From the NCBI RefSeq assembly GCF_016756535.1, contig NZ_AP023247.1, positions 5,952,501 to 6,016,500 of the forward strand: DNA of 64,000 nucleotides, given 5' to 3'. The DNA is from Mesorhizobium sp. 131-2-1 (GTDB taxonomy: Bacteria > Pseudomonadota > Alphaproteobacteria > Rhizobiales > Rhizobiaceae). The position numbers were made by a program, and so were the translations under genes. Shown one piece after another: positions 8,967-17,915 of this stretch. Below the pieces are notes generated by a model that saw nothing but the letters and a program-made list of their open reading frames with translations, ran no database searches and was not told where the DNA came from. Each line of letters starts with the position of its first letter. The stretch's first letter is position 1.

Positions 8967-11410
8967 GATTGAGGCTCCTTTTCAGCTTGGGGGATGATGT
9001 TGGGAATGAGGTCCGCGGCCCAGCCAACGCCGCGCGCACGCAGCCAGGCCGCCAGGAAGTCTTCGCGGCCATGCTCGGCGACGACGCTGGCGATCAGCGC
9101 CTGGTCCGTCTTGGAAGATGCGGCGCAGAGCGCCATGCCGATTTCCGACAGGCCGAGCTCAAAGAGGCGGTTGCCACGCCGGGATTGACAGTAGTAGTCG
9201 CGCTTGGGTGTCGCCCGCGCCAGGATCTCTATCTGGCGATCGTTGAGGCCGAAACGGCGGTAGATCGCAGTGATCTGCGGCTCGATTGCGCGCTCGTTCG
9301 GCAACAGCAGGCGCGTAGGACAACTCTCGATGATCGCGGGTGCGATGTCCGAATCGTCAATGTCGGACAAGGACTGGGTGGCGAAGATGACGCTGGCGTT
9401 CTTCTTGCGTAGTGTTTTCAGCCACTCGCGCAGCTGGCCGGCGAAGCCCTCGTCGTCGAGCGCCAGCCAACCTTCATCAATGATGAGCAGCGTCGGCCGT
9501 CCGTCGAGCCGGTCACCGATGCGATGAAACAGGTAGGTCAGGACGGCTGGCGCGGCCCCGGTGCCAACCAGGCCCTCGATCTCGAACGCCTGGACGGATG
9601 CCGCGCCAAGATGTTCGGCTTCGGCGTCGAGCAGTCGGCCGTGCGGACCACCGATGCAGTATGACCGCAAGGCCTGTTTCAAAGGGTTCGCCTGCAAAAG
9701 CACGCTCAGGCCGGTCAGGGTACGCTCCGCTACGGGTGCCGAGGCGAGCGATGTCAGCGCGGTCCAGATGTGCTCCTTGACGTCAGGGTTGATGTGGATG
9801 CCCTCGCGGGCAAGGATCGCAACAATCCAGTCAGCCGCCCAGGCGCGCTCATAGGGGTCGTGGACACGGGCGAGCGGCTGCAGGGAGACGGAGGCCTGCG
9901 CACCTTCGGTCAGTTCGCCGCCGAGATCGTGCCAGTCACCGCCCATGGAGAGGGTGGCAGCGCGGATCGAGCCCCCGAAGTCAAAGGTGAATACTTGGCT
10001 GCGCGGGTAGCGGCGAAACTGCAGGGCCATCAGCGCAAGCAGCACCGACTTTCCCGCGCCGGTGGGGCCGACGACGAGCGTGTGGCCAACATCGTCAACG
10101 TGCAGGGACAACCGAAACGGGGTCGAGCCTTCGATCTTGCCGTAAAGCAAAGGGGGGCTACCGAAATGCTCGTCCCGTTCCGGACCCGCCCACATGGCAG
10201 AGAGGGGAATCATGTGGGCGAGATTGAGCGTCGAGAGAGGCGGCTGGCGGACATTGGCGTACGCATGCCCGGGCAATGAGCCCAGCCAGGCATCGACGGC
10301 GTTGACGGTTTCGACCATGGCCGTGAAATCGCGACCCTGGATGACTTTCTCGGCAAGGCGCAGTTTCTCGTCTGCGAGGCGCGGATTGGCATCCCAGACT
10401 GCGATCGTCGCGGTGACATAGGCCAAGCCCGACATGTCGGCGCCTAGTTCCTGCAAGGCCATGTCGGCGTCGGCCGCTTTGTTGGAGGCGTCCGTGTCCA
10501 TCAGCACGGACGCCTCGTTGGTCATCACCTCCTTCAGGATCGCTGCTATGCTCTTGCGCTTGGCAAACCACTGGCGCCGGATTTTCGTCAGCAGCTTCGT
10601 AGCGTCGACCTTGTCGAGCAGGATCGCGCGCGTCGACCATCGATAGGGAAAGGCGAGCCGGTTGAGCTCATCGAGCAGGCCCGGCGTCGTCGCGGTCGGA
10701 AAACCGATGATGGTGAGCACGCGAAGATGCTGGTCCCCAAGACGCGGCTCGAGCCCGCCCGTCAGGGGCTCGTCGGCCAACAGCGCATCGAGGTAGACCG
10801 GCGTTTCCGGTACGCGAACGCGATGGCGCTTCGTCGAGACAGTGGAATGCAGGTAGGTCAGCGTCTCGACATCGTCGAGCCAAAGGCATTCCGGCATGAA
10901 GCCATCGAGCAGCGAGAGTACGCGCTCGGTGCGGTCGACAAACGCGCGCAGGATTTCACGAGGGTCCACACCGGACTGTTCGCGCCCCTCGTAGAGCCAC
11001 CCCTCCGTGCGCGCTGCCTTCTCAGCGGGCGGCAGATAGAGGAGGGTGAGGAAGTAGCTCGATACGAAATGGACGCCCTCTTCCTCGAAGTCGGCCTTGC
11101 GTTCGGCATCGACCAGGCCGGAGGCCGCGTCGGGAAACTGGCTCTCGGGATACGTCGCCGCCTCGTGGCGCTGAGCCTCCACAAAGATGCTCCAACCAGA
11201 GCCGAGGCGACGGAAGGCATTGTTGATGCGCGAGGCGACCGCGACCAATTCGGCCGCGACAGCGGAATCGAGATCGGGTCCGCGAAACTTGGCGGTGCGC
11301 TGCAAGCTGCCGTCCTTGTTCAAGACGACGCCAGGGGCGACAAGAGCGGCCCATGGCAGATAGTCGGCAAGGCGGCTGGCGCTACTGCGAAATTCGGCAA
11401 GATTCATCAT
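8963..11410 (-). CDS. trbE: TrbE, VirB4-like ATPase of the mating channel
   Basis: The cytoplasmic ATPase that powers pilus assembly and DNA transfer. It is 815 residues starting at ATG ATG (11410/11407), 10 bases after trbD. The N-terminal half is the CagE/TrbE/VirB domain (MMNLAEFRSSASRLADYLPW...). The C-terminal half is a RecA-like ATPase with Walker A VGPTGAGKSVL (about residue 450) and Walker B LLIIDEGWLALDD. The ATQSLSDIDDS motif follows. The frame is open 34 codons upstream, but that region is trbD coding in another frame. The full family length suggests a functional enzyme. Confidence 0.95.
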   Translation of the reverse strand: MMNLAEFRSSASRLADYLPWAALVAPGVVLNKDGSLQRTAKFRGPDLDSAVAAELVAVASRINNAFRRLGSGWSIFVEAQRHEAATYPESQFPDAASGLVDAERKADFEEEGVHFVSSYFLTLLYLPPAEKAARTEGWLYEGREQSGVDPREILRAFVDRTERVLSLLDGFMPECLWLDDVETLTYLHSTVSTKRHRVRVPETPVYLDALLADEPLTGGLEPRLGDQHLRVLTIIGFPTATTPGLLDELNRLAFPYRWSTRAILLDKVDATKLLTKIRRQWFAKRKSIAAILKEVMTNEASVLMDTDASNKAADADMALQELGADMSGLAYVTATIAVWDANPRLADEKLRLAEKVIQGRDFTAMVETVNAVDAWLGSLPGHAYANVRQPPLSTLNLAHMIPLSAMWAGPERDEHFGSPPLLYGKIEGSTPFRLSLHVDDVGHTLVVGPTGAGKSVLLALMALQFRRYPRSQVFTFDFGGSIRAATLSMGGDWHDLGGELTEGAQASVSLQPLARVHDPYERAWAADWIVAILAREGIHINPDVKEHIWTALTSLASAPVAERTLTGLSVLLQANPLKQALRSYCIGGPHGRLLDAEAEHLGAASVQAFEIEGLVGTGAAPAVLTYLFHRIGDRLDGRPTLLIIDEGWLALDDEGFAGQLREWLKTLRKKNASVIFATQSLSDIDDSDIAPAIIESCPTRLLLPNERAIEPQITAIYRRFGLNDRQIEILARATPKRDYYCQSRRGNRLFELGLSEIGMALCAASSKTDQALIASVVAEHGREDFLAAWLRARGVGWAADLIPNIIPQAEKEPQS

Positions 11411-11420
11411 GGCCGCGTCC

Positions 11421-11702
11421 TCAAACCGATAGATGACCGGGGAGGCGTAGATGCCGCCGCCCCACTTCGAAAAAGAGCGGATCGCGTCTCGCAGCCCATA
11501 CGGCGGCTGCATGGCCGAGCGCCCAGATGATCAGACCGACCAGCCAGAGCCGCAGGCCGAGGCCGATCGCACCGGCGAGTGTGCCGTTCAGGATTGCGAT
11601 GGAGCGCGGCGCGCCGCCGAGCAGGATGTGCTCGGTCAGTGCCTTGTGAACAGGGACGACCCATCCCGGCACCGCGTCGAGCTGTTCGAAAGCGGTCGCC
11701 AT
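11421..11702 (-). CDS. trbD: TrbD, VirB3-like inner-membrane protein
   Basis: A 93-residue membrane protein that acts with TrbE. The start ATG at 11702-11700 shares one base with the trbC stop (TGATG). After the opening MATAFEQLDAVPGWVVPVHK come two membrane helices around residues 42-65 (ILNGTLAGAIGLGLRLWLVG), then a short cytoplasmic tail ending GHLSV. Size, position between trbC and trbE, and the LGGAPR loop match the TrbD/VirB3 family. Confidence 0.92.
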   Translation of the reverse strand: MATAFEQLDAVPGWVVPVHKALTEHILLGGAPRSIAILNGTLAGAIGLGLRLWLVGLIIWALGHAAAVWAARRDPLFFEVGRRHLRLPGHLSV

Positions 11703-12034
11703 CAGATCAATGCTCCGCCGCCGAACGAGAAAAAAGACAGGAAGAAGCTGGACGCCGCGAAGGCGATCGACAGACCAAAGACGATCTGGATCAACCGCCG
11801 AAAGCCGCCCGACGTATCGCCGAAGGCGAGCGTCAGCCCCGTCACTATGATGATGATGACGGCAATGATCTTCGATACCGGTCCCTCGATCGACTGCAGG
11901 ATCTTCTCGAGGGGCTGCTCCCACGGCATAGACGAACCGGAGGCATTGGCGGCGGGCGCAATGGCGAGATTGACAATAAGGATCGTGGCAACGGCAACCG
12001 CATTGCGGTAGCGGCGTGTAAGGGCGGCGATCAT
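11702..12034 (-). CDS. trbC: TrbC, VirB2-like major pilin
   Basis: A 110-residue prepilin. A signal peptide ends at ANA (about residue 31); two hydrophobic helices follow (residues 54-70, VSKIIAVIIIIVTGLTLAF, and 83-105), separated by a short basic loop, as in cyclic TrbC/VirB2 pilins. The ATG at 12034 overlaps the trbB stop (ATGA), and its own stop overlaps the trbD start. In TrbC the mature peptide is cyclised by TraF, and a TraF-type peptidase is encoded at 26472-27017 in the same element. Confidence 0.93.
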   Translation of the reverse strand: MIAALTRRYRNAVAVATILIVNLAIAPAANASGSSMPWEQPLEKILQSIEGPVSKIIAVIIIIVTGLTLAFGDTSGGFRRLIQIVFGLSIAFAASSFFLSFFSFGGGALI

Positions 12035-13014
12035 GAGTTCTCTCCTGTGTCGGTAGGTTTGGCTTGAATGATGCGATAGTCGCCGTCGGGGCCGAGACCT
12101 TCGACGCGCGCGAGTTCGGCAAGCCGCCGCGCCGAGCCGCGTCCGGCAAGCACCGCGACGAGGTCGATGGTTTCGGCAATCAGCGCCCGCGGAACGGTGA
12201 CGACAGCTTCTTGGATGAGTTGCTCGAGCCGGCGTAGCGCGCCGATACCGGAGCCGGCATGGATGGTGCCAATCCCGCCGGGGTGGCCTGTGCCCCATGC
12301 CTTGAGCAGGTCGAGCGCCTCAGGACCGCGAACTTCGCCGATTGGTATGCGATCAGGCCGCAGGCGCAGCGACGAGCGAACGAGATCCGAGAGCGTGGCA
12401 ACGCCGTCTTTGGTCCGCATGGCCACAAGATTGGAAGCCGCGCATTGCAGTTCGCGCGTGTCCTCGATGATGACCACGCGTTCAGACCCCAAGGCGACTT
12501 CGGCGAGCAAGGCGTTGGTCAGCGTCGTCTTGCCTGTGGATGTCCCGCCGGCGACGAGGATGTTGGCGCGGGTGGCGACGGCGGTGCGCAACGTCGCTGC
12601 CTGTTGTGCGCTCATGATGCCTGCAGTCACATAGTCTTTGAGCGTGAAGACAGCGACAGCAGGTTTACGGATTGCGAAGGCAGGCGCTGTGACGACAGGC
12701 GGCAGCAGTCCTTCGAAGCGTTCTCCGGTATCCGGCAACTCCGCCGAGACGCGCGGGGAGCGGCCATGCACTTCCGCGCCGACATGATGGGCGACCAGTC
12801 GCACGATGCGCTCGCCGTCGGCAGCGGAGATTAACTCGTCCGTCCCGGACAGACCTTCGGCGAGCCGATCGACCCAAATCCTGCCATCCGGGTTCAACAT
12901 CACTTCGACGATTTTGGGATCTTCCAAGAACCGGCTGATGGCCGGCCCTAGCGCCGTCCGCAGCATGCGCGAGCTGCGCGCTCGTCCTTCGGTATCGTTG
13001 TGCGAAGCAGCCAT
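12031..13014 (-). CDS. trbB: TrbB, VirB11-like secretion ATPase
   Basis: The hexameric ATPase at the base of the mating channel and first gene of the trb operon, 327 residues. The N-terminal domain contains [19 protein letters not shown]. The RecA-like domain has Walker [10 protein letters not shown] (about residues 155-163), the Asp box [12 protein letters not shown] and the His box [15 protein letters not shown]. All expected motifs are intact. In related elements this gene directly follows copG; here 4.9 kb of toxin-antitoxin DNA intervenes, so the operon must now use a promoter in the 396 bases upstream of 13014. Confidence 0.95.
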   Translation of the reverse strand: MAASHNDTEGRARSSRMLRTALGPAISRFLEDPKIVEVMLNPDGRIWVDRLAEGLSGTDELISAADGERIVRLVAHHVGAEVHGRSPRVSAELPDTGERFEGLLPPVVTAPAFAIRKPAVAVFTLKDYVTAGIMSAQQAATLRTAVATRANILVAGGTSTGKTTLTNALLAEVALGSERVVIIEDTRELQCAASNLVAMRTKDGVATLSDLVRSSLRLRPDRIPIGEVRGPEALDLLKAWGTGHPGGIGTIHAGSGIGALRRLEQLIQEAVVTVPRALIAETIDLVAVLAGRGSARRLAELARVEGLGPDGDYRIIQAKPTDTGENS

Positions 13015-13310
13015 TTCGTCCCCGTTTCGGTCGGGAACAAATCAAATGGTCCCCGGTCGGGGATGATTAAGAGAGCCAGAAATCAGGCTCATTCAACAAG
13101 TTTCAATTACCGTCGTAGCGTGGCGTACAAATACAGGAAAACGGCGGCGCCGGTGCGCGAGCGCTTCTGCATTCAGATCGTGACGGGATCAATGGCGACG
13201 GCGGCCTTTGAGTCCCGCCCTGGCGGCAAGGACTTGAAGTCGACACGACGCAGTCGGTCATCCTTGCCCGTTCCGTCGTGGCAGATGGCTGCGGCCATTG
13301 GTTCCATTCT
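13015..13310. promoter_or_regulatory. Gap upstream of trbB, likely start of the trb transcript
   Basis: Nearly 300 bases lie between the trbB start and the operator of the divergent toxin-antitoxin genes. No coding frame convinces me. CGGTCGGG occurs twice close to trbB (13028-13035 and 13055-13062). Because the toxin-antitoxin module separates trbB from copG, a promoter for the ten-gene trb operon is expected here, but I cannot assign -35/-10 boxes. Confidence 0.4.
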
Positions 13311-13386
13311 TACTGACCAAATTTTGAATACAAACTCTGGTCAGTAGCCTTCACTGGATTGATACTGACCAATCTTTGTATATAAT
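13311..13386 (+). promoter_or_regulatory. Promoter and operator of the abiE module
   Basis: A sigma-70 type promoter TTGATA (13359-13364), 16 bases, TATAAT (13381-13386) points toward the antitoxin gene. The heptamer CTGACCA occurs at 13313-13319 and 13365-13371, and its inverse TGGTCAG at 13338-13344. The longer direct repeat TACTGACCAA is at 13311 and 13363. One half-site lies between -35 and -10. AbiEi antitoxins are known to repress their own promoter by binding inverted repeats, and these are the obvious candidates. Confidence 0.65.
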
Positions 13387-13410
13387 CTTCGGACAGCACA
13401 TGGGGGCTCG

Positions 13411-14142
13411 ATGCCAGATCCGACGTCCGACACTCTTGATCGTATTCACGACAGAATTGCCAAGGCCGCGCCCTCGGGTGTCTGGTCACGCGCCGATTTT
13501 CTCGACATTGCAACGCCGTACGCCATCGAGAAAGCGCTGCAGAGACTGACCCGACGGGGGGATATTCGCCGGCCTTATCGCGGTCTCTATGACAAGCCGA
13601 GCATCAGCAAGCTGACGGGCAAGATGGTGTTTCCGCCACGCGCGTCTTTCATCGACGCCATTGCCCGGCGCGACAAGTTGCGCGTGCTGGTTGACGGCAT
13701 GACGGCCGCGAACGACCTCGGCCTGACCACAGCCGTCCCGGCACGGTCTACGATCTATGCCGACACCTATCCGCGGACGATCGAGATCGAGGCCAGCGCC
13801 GGTGATCCGAAGGTGACCAAGCCAGTGATCTATAAGCTTGACTTCAAGCGCATCTCCGCCAAGACGGCGTTCTGGGCCGGCCGGCCGGCCATGCGCGTGA
13901 TTCAGGCTTTGACTTGGTTTCGGGACGAGCGGTCCAACCTCGATGCGGCCGTGAACGGTATCATACGACATCTGTCACGAGATCCGAACCGGCAGATAGT
14001 CGCGCAAGATCTGCGCGACAACGTTCATGCCGTTCCCGCATGGATGTACCCACTGATCGAGACGATCGCCGGAAAGCTCCTTGCCGAAAGCGAAACAGAC
14101 ATCGCGCCTGCGAAAGACGAGCATGCAACAGACGTTTATTGA
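13411..14142 (+). CDS. AbiEi-type antitoxin (DUF6088), transcriptional autorepressor
   Basis: A 243-residue antitoxin of a type IV AbiE system. The N-terminal winged helix (residues 5-60) contains SGVWSRADFLDIATPYAIEKAL and RRGDIRRPYRGLYDKP, typical of DUF6088/AbiEi proteins. The C-terminal domain (about 70-240) contains RVIQALTWFRDERSNL and ends in an acidic tail. The start ATG 13411 lies 25 bases after the -10 box. The 3' end overlaps the toxin gene by 20 bases. In characterised systems AbiEi both neutralises the toxin and represses the operon. The module runs against the surrounding trb genes and looks like inserted cargo. Confidence 0.85.
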   Translation: MPDPTSDTLDRIHDRIAKAAPSGVWSRADFLDIATPYAIEKALQRLTRRGDIRRPYRGLYDKPSISKLTGKMVFPPRASFIDAIARRDKLRVLVDGMTAANDLGLTTAVPARSTIYADTYPRTIEIEASAGDPKVTKPVIYKLDFKRISAKTAFWAGRPAMRVIQALTWFRDERSNLDAAVNGIIRHLSRDPNRQIVAQDLRDNVHAVPAWMYPLIETIAGKLLAESETDIAPAKDEHATDVY

Positions 14143-17100
14143 AATCCTTCGCTCAAGTGCAGACGACCGCCGAGCGCTCTTCTCAACGGTGGCCGGCCAT
14201 CTGGAGACACGAGCGGAAAACATCGAGAAGGATCTCTACGTCTGCTGGGTACTCGACTTCCTGTTCAACCGCCGCCCGAACGATCCAATCGGTCTCTATT
14301 TCAAAGGCGGCACCAGCCTGAGCAAGGCATACAGACTCATCCACCGGTTTTCCGAGGACATAGGTGCGCCGTGACGGCGCGGGAGGGTAGTATGACATAG
14401 TTAGAACCTTTCCTAGCTTTGCTGATTTTCGACCGACGGCTGTAATGCCGTCCCTTTCGTCGGAACAACGAAAGGAAGGGGACCGAAAAGCTGGACCGGG
14501 TGTCGCCGGTTCGGTGCCATAAGCAGATCGGTCTGAACTGTACCGGACGGAAGCCATCACTTCTGGGCCGGGCTACCGCAGTGCTCACGGTGAGACAACG
14601 AAGTGCGTGATAGAAGCCTCTGAATATCCGAGAAGTTTCCCAAGCGTGATGGCGGGGGAGACAAACAGCGCGATCAGACATGGCAGGGCTCAATGTTCCC
14701 TGCTGAGGGGTGCGAGAAATACGCGCTCGGAGTGGGCGAGTTCCTTCAGCCCACTCTCCGTATCGCCAGGGGTATAGCGCACCACCTACAGGCACGAAGG
14801 TTGAAAATCGGAACACGGGAACTTGAACCGTCTGCCCGGCAGGAACCGGGCTAGCCGCGACGACCGGAGACGGGCGCGTTCAAGGGCGGAGCCTCCGTAG
14901 TAGTCCGGGTCCGGGAAAGCCGGACACATGGCGAAGGGAGGCAGGAAGATGATCGGTTGGCATGACGGAGGAGTGATCTGTGGACACGGATCATCAGGCT
15001 GATAAAGCTTGGGTACTCGGCGTTCAGCGCAAACTGTATCAGTGGAGTAAGGCGAATCCCGACGACCAGTGGCGGGACATGTGGGGCTGGCTGACAGACT
15101 CGCGCATGCTTCGTCACGCTTGGCGTCGTGTGTCCACCAACAAAGGCGGGCGCACCGCCGGGGTAGACGGGATGACCGTGGGACGCATCCGGAAGAAAGG
15201 AGAGCTACGCTTCCTTGCCGGGATTCAGGACGAACTGCGCTCCGGCGCATATCGGCCGAGTCCGGCGAGACGCAAGATCATTCCCAAAGCCGGTAAACCG
15301 GGGCAATTCCGGCCCTTGGGCATTCCCACGGTCAAGGACCGCGTCGTACAAAGCGCGGTCAAAGCACTTCTGGAGCCAATCTTCGAGGCGCAATTCTGGC
15401 ATGTTTCCTATGGGTTCAGGCCCGGACGGAGCACGCACGGCGCCTTGGAGCATATCCGCCGGGCTGCTCAGTCGCACAAACGCGGCGGGGATACCCGGAG
15501 GCACGGGATGCCATATCCTTGGGTTATCGAGGGAGACATCAAGGGCTGCTTTGACAACATCAACCACCACTATCTGATGGAACGGCTACGCAAACGCGTC
15601 GCCGACCAGCGGGTGGTACGGTTGGTCGGGCAGTTCCTGAAAGCCGGCGTGCTGACGGAGGAGCAATTCTTCCGCACGGAAGCCGGAACCCCGCAGGGTG
15701 GGATCATATCACCGCTGCTCGCCAACATTGCGCTTAGCGCGATTGAGGAGAGATATAAACGGTGGGTGCATCCTGATCCGACGGGGAGGTCTTCACGACA
15801 ATCGATACTCTCGGCGGCATCGGGTAGACGTCTGTGGGATCGCAAAGCAGGGCACTGCGTGTGTTTCCCCGTACGCTATGCGGACGACTTTGTGGTGCTG
15901 GTCTCCGGTACGCAGGAAGAGGCTATTGCGGAGAAATCCGCGCTGGCAAAATACCTGCAGGAGACGACAGGCCTCGAGCTGTCACCGGAAAAGACGAAGA
16001 TCACAGCAATGACGGACGGGTTCGCGTTCCTCGGATTCCGCTTCGTCATGGAATGGGACGGGCGCTACGGATATTGTGCACGCGTACAAATCCCGAAGAC
16101 CAAGTCCCTCGATCTCCGTCACAAAGTCAAGGAGTGTACCGGGCGCACCAGCGCGAGAGGCACCCTTGGCGCAAAGCTTCAGGAGCTTAATCCCATCCTG
16201 CGCGGATGGGCGAATTACTTCCGTTTCTGCTACGGAGCCAGCAACGTGTTCACCAGCCTCGACTGGTACACCGGGGATCGGCTCTGGCGCTGGCAGCGGA
16301 AAGTTCGCCCAAACGCCAACGCGAGCGAAATCGCAAAAGGCCGACAACGCAGCAGTCGCCGTCCGACGGTGAGACTGTGGCGTGATGGGTCCGTCGAGCA
16401 GTATATGCTCGCGTGGACTCCCGTCTGCCGGTTTCGTCTGGCGTGGATGGGAACGCCAAACTTCGCCACGTCTTCTGGCGAGCCGGATGCATAACGAAAG
16501 GTGCACGTCCGGTTCTGCGAGGGGTGGTGAGAAACGGACCGCTGCAAGGCGGTACCGCGCTCGCCACCTACTCTACACATCGGAATCTACAAGGCCGATC
16601 TGCGGGTCCCCCTCGAAGTTGACATCGCCGCCCTGCCCTCCGTGAATCAGCAACAGCGTGCATTGTCGCAACGGGTTGATGAAGCTGCGCGGCAATACAT
16701 CTCCGGCTCGCTCCGGGATCTACTGGCGAACGAGATCGCGGCAGTCGAAGAAGCGGCTGGGCAGGCTGGACATTTCTCGCTCAGCCTCGGCTTCGACGCC
16801 TATCGGAACAGGGATGCGCTCGATATTCTGGTGGTCAGCTACAAGAGCGTGTTCGATGCCGGCGACGGATATGTCCAGGCGGCGGTCCGCATCGAAGGTG
16901 GCGCGCGTCCTGACCCTGAGCCGGCCGAGCCTCGCGAGATCATGCCATATATCGCTTCGGAAATGCCGCAGGGAACGGACCTCGCGGTTCGCGATGTGAC
17001 GACGGTCAGGCCGGAGCGGACCTTTTGGGAAAAAGTGCTGATCCTTCATGCGATGACCGAAATGACTCAGAAGCGAAGTGCGGAAGGCAAGCCTGACCGT

Positions 17101-17499
17101 CCAGTGCCTGATCTCAATCGCTATTCACGTCACTACTACGATGTTCATCAGATTTGGACGCATCCCGACTACGGGGTCGCTACAGCATCGATGCGCGAAC
17201 TCGCCGAAGCATGCCGACAACATAAGGAGCTCATGTTTAGAGCGCCCGATCATCGGTACGATCGAGCGGTGCCAGGGAGCTATCGCCTTGTCCCGACTGC
17301 CGACATGCGAACAAAGCTTGCGGCCGACTACGAGCGCATGTCGGCGATGATCTTTGGGACGCCACCGGCCTTTGCCGATGTGATGGCGAGTATCGAAGCG
17401 CTCGAGCATCATCTCAATGCCGCGCCGGCCGAGGCGCCTGGCGCCGGCGGCATCCCGGCGGAGGAGGAAGGAAAGGGCCAAACTGACAGGATCGCCTGA
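14123..17499 (+). CDS. AbiEii-type nucleotidyltransferase toxin, split by a group II intron (exons 14123-14363 and 16577-17499)
   Basis: The exons are 241 and 923 bases; joined they give 388 codons (387 residues and a stop) in one frame. Exon 1 carries the nucleotidyltransferase motif YFKGGTSLSKAYRLIHRFSEDI and ends with the first base of the next codon. Exon 2 begins AC, completing Asp, so the joined protein reads FSEDIDIGIYKADLRVP, the normal D-x-D active site of the AbiEii/DUF1814 family. Exon 2 also holds PERTFWEKVLILHAM and RYDRAVPGSYRLVP, both family signatures. Unspliced mRNA would stop at 14372-14374 and give an 83-residue fragment lacking the second catalytic Asp. Family members add nucleotides to tRNA or otherwise block growth. 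ATG 14123 is the start; a TTG at 14081 is also in frame. Confidence 0.85.
14980..16494 (+). CDS. ltrA: Group II intron-encoded reverse transcriptase/maturase
   Basis: 504 residues from a GTG start at 14980 with GGAGGAG seven bases upstream. The N-terminal RT-0/RT-1 segment includes MTVGRIRKKGELRFLAGIQDELRSG. The RT core has FRPLGIPTVKDRVVQ, GFRPGRSTHGAL, IEGDIKGCFDNI, GTPQGGIISPLLANIAL and the catalytic box VRYADDFVVL. The C-terminal maturase (X) domain includes LNPILRGWANYFRF. I see no H-N-H endonuclease domain with paired CxxC motifs after it. The protein should help the intron fold and splice and drive its retrohoming. The stop lies within domain V. Confidence 0.93.
   Translation: MDTDHQADKAWVLGVQRKLYQWSKANPDDQWRDMWGWLTDSRMLRHAWRRVSTNKGGRTAGVDGMTVGRIRKKGELRFLAGIQDELRSGAYRPSPARRKIIPKAGKPGQFRPLGIPTVKDRVVQSAVKALLEPIFEAQFWHVSYGFRPGRSTHGALEHIRRAAQSHKRGGDTRRHGMPYPWVIEGDIKGCFDNINHHYLMERLRKRVADQRVVRLVGQFLKAGVLTEEQFFRTEAGTPQGGIISPLLANIALSAIEERYKRWVHPDPTGRSSRQSILSAASGRRLWDRKAGHCVCFPVRYADDFVVLVSGTQEEAIAEKSALAKYLQETTGLELSPEKTKITAMTDGFAFLGFRFVMEWDGRYGYCARVQIPKTKSLDLRHKVKECTGRTSARGTLGAKLQELNPILRGWANYFRFCYGASNVFTSLDWYTGDRLWRWQRKVRPNANASEIAKGRQRSSRRPTVRLWRDGSVEQYMLAWTPVCRFRLAWMGTPNFATSSGEPDA
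16480..16515 (+). ncRNA. Group II intron domain V hairpin
   Basis: A 36-base hairpin. GAGCCGGA at 16480-16487 pairs with TCCGGTTC at 16508-16515 (one G-U), with a GAAA-type distal loop (ACGAAAG). This is the catalytic heart of group II introns and confirms both the class and the strand. The maturase stop codon TAA lies inside it at 16492-16494. Confidence 0.85.
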
Positions 17500-17681
17500 T
17501 GGCCAAGATCTCCAAGAATGCTCCCAGTGATCGGCTCCTCAGGGCAAATGAGACCTGCGGACCTCGCCCTTCCGCCGCGTGGCTGGGGAGGGCTGCGTCC
17601 GCCGTCCAGCGATCGAACCGGCGCGGACGGCAACCCACCCGTACAGAATCTGCCGACCCGATCTCGCTCTGGCCGAGGTCA

Positions 17682-17915
17682 ATGGCGGCGGCTTATACAC
17701 CGTTCTACGCGCTCCTCCTCATGCTGGCGCTGATGATCATCATCGGCATCATCCTCGTCATGCGCCGCCATCGTCGTCATGGCGTCAACGGCAGCGGCGC
17801 GCCGATCATCGCCATCATCGAGATCAGGGTGGCCAGCCTCTTTGATCAAGCCATGTCTTTTTCGTCGATCTACGGCCCAGCTAGGACTGGGTCCCATCAT
17901 CTCCCGTCGGATTGA
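17682..17915 (+). CDS. Possible small membrane protein after the toxin gene
   Basis: The 381 bases between the toxin stop and copG contain no recognisable gene. One frame, open from an ATG at 17499 that overlaps the toxin stop (TGATG), is the best candidate. From ATG 17682 it gives 77 residues with one clear membrane helix (YALLLMLALMIIIGIILVM) followed by RRHRRH. The third codon positions from 17682 to about 17850 are strongly G/C-biased, as in real genes here. The last 11 codons overlap the opposing copG gene, which argues for caution. I do not recognise the protein. Confidence 0.25.
   Translation: MAAAYTPFYALLLMLALMIIIGIILVMRRHRRHGVNGSGAPIIAIIEIRVASLFDQAMSFSSIYGPARTGSHHLPSD

Larger units (their letters stand above)
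14364..16576 (+). mobile_element. Group II intron inserted in the toxin gene
   Basis: 2213 bases. The 5' end GTGCG at 14364-14368 fits the GUGYG consensus. Domain V lies at 16480-16515, and domain VI follows as GGTGGTGAG pairing with CTCGCCACC. The 3' end is ..CTCTAC, matching the AY rule. These boundaries are the ones that restore the toxin reading frame and its D-x-D motif. The maturase ORF (14980-16494) is carried in domain IV and ends in domain V. Positions 14369-14979 hold ribozyme domains I-III. The element is in the sense direction of the host gene, as splicing requires. No defect is visible. Confidence 0.88.

Noticed and set aside
14364..14979. Small genes within the 5' part of the intron
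   Set aside because: The region is structured ribozyme RNA; frames there lack coding character.
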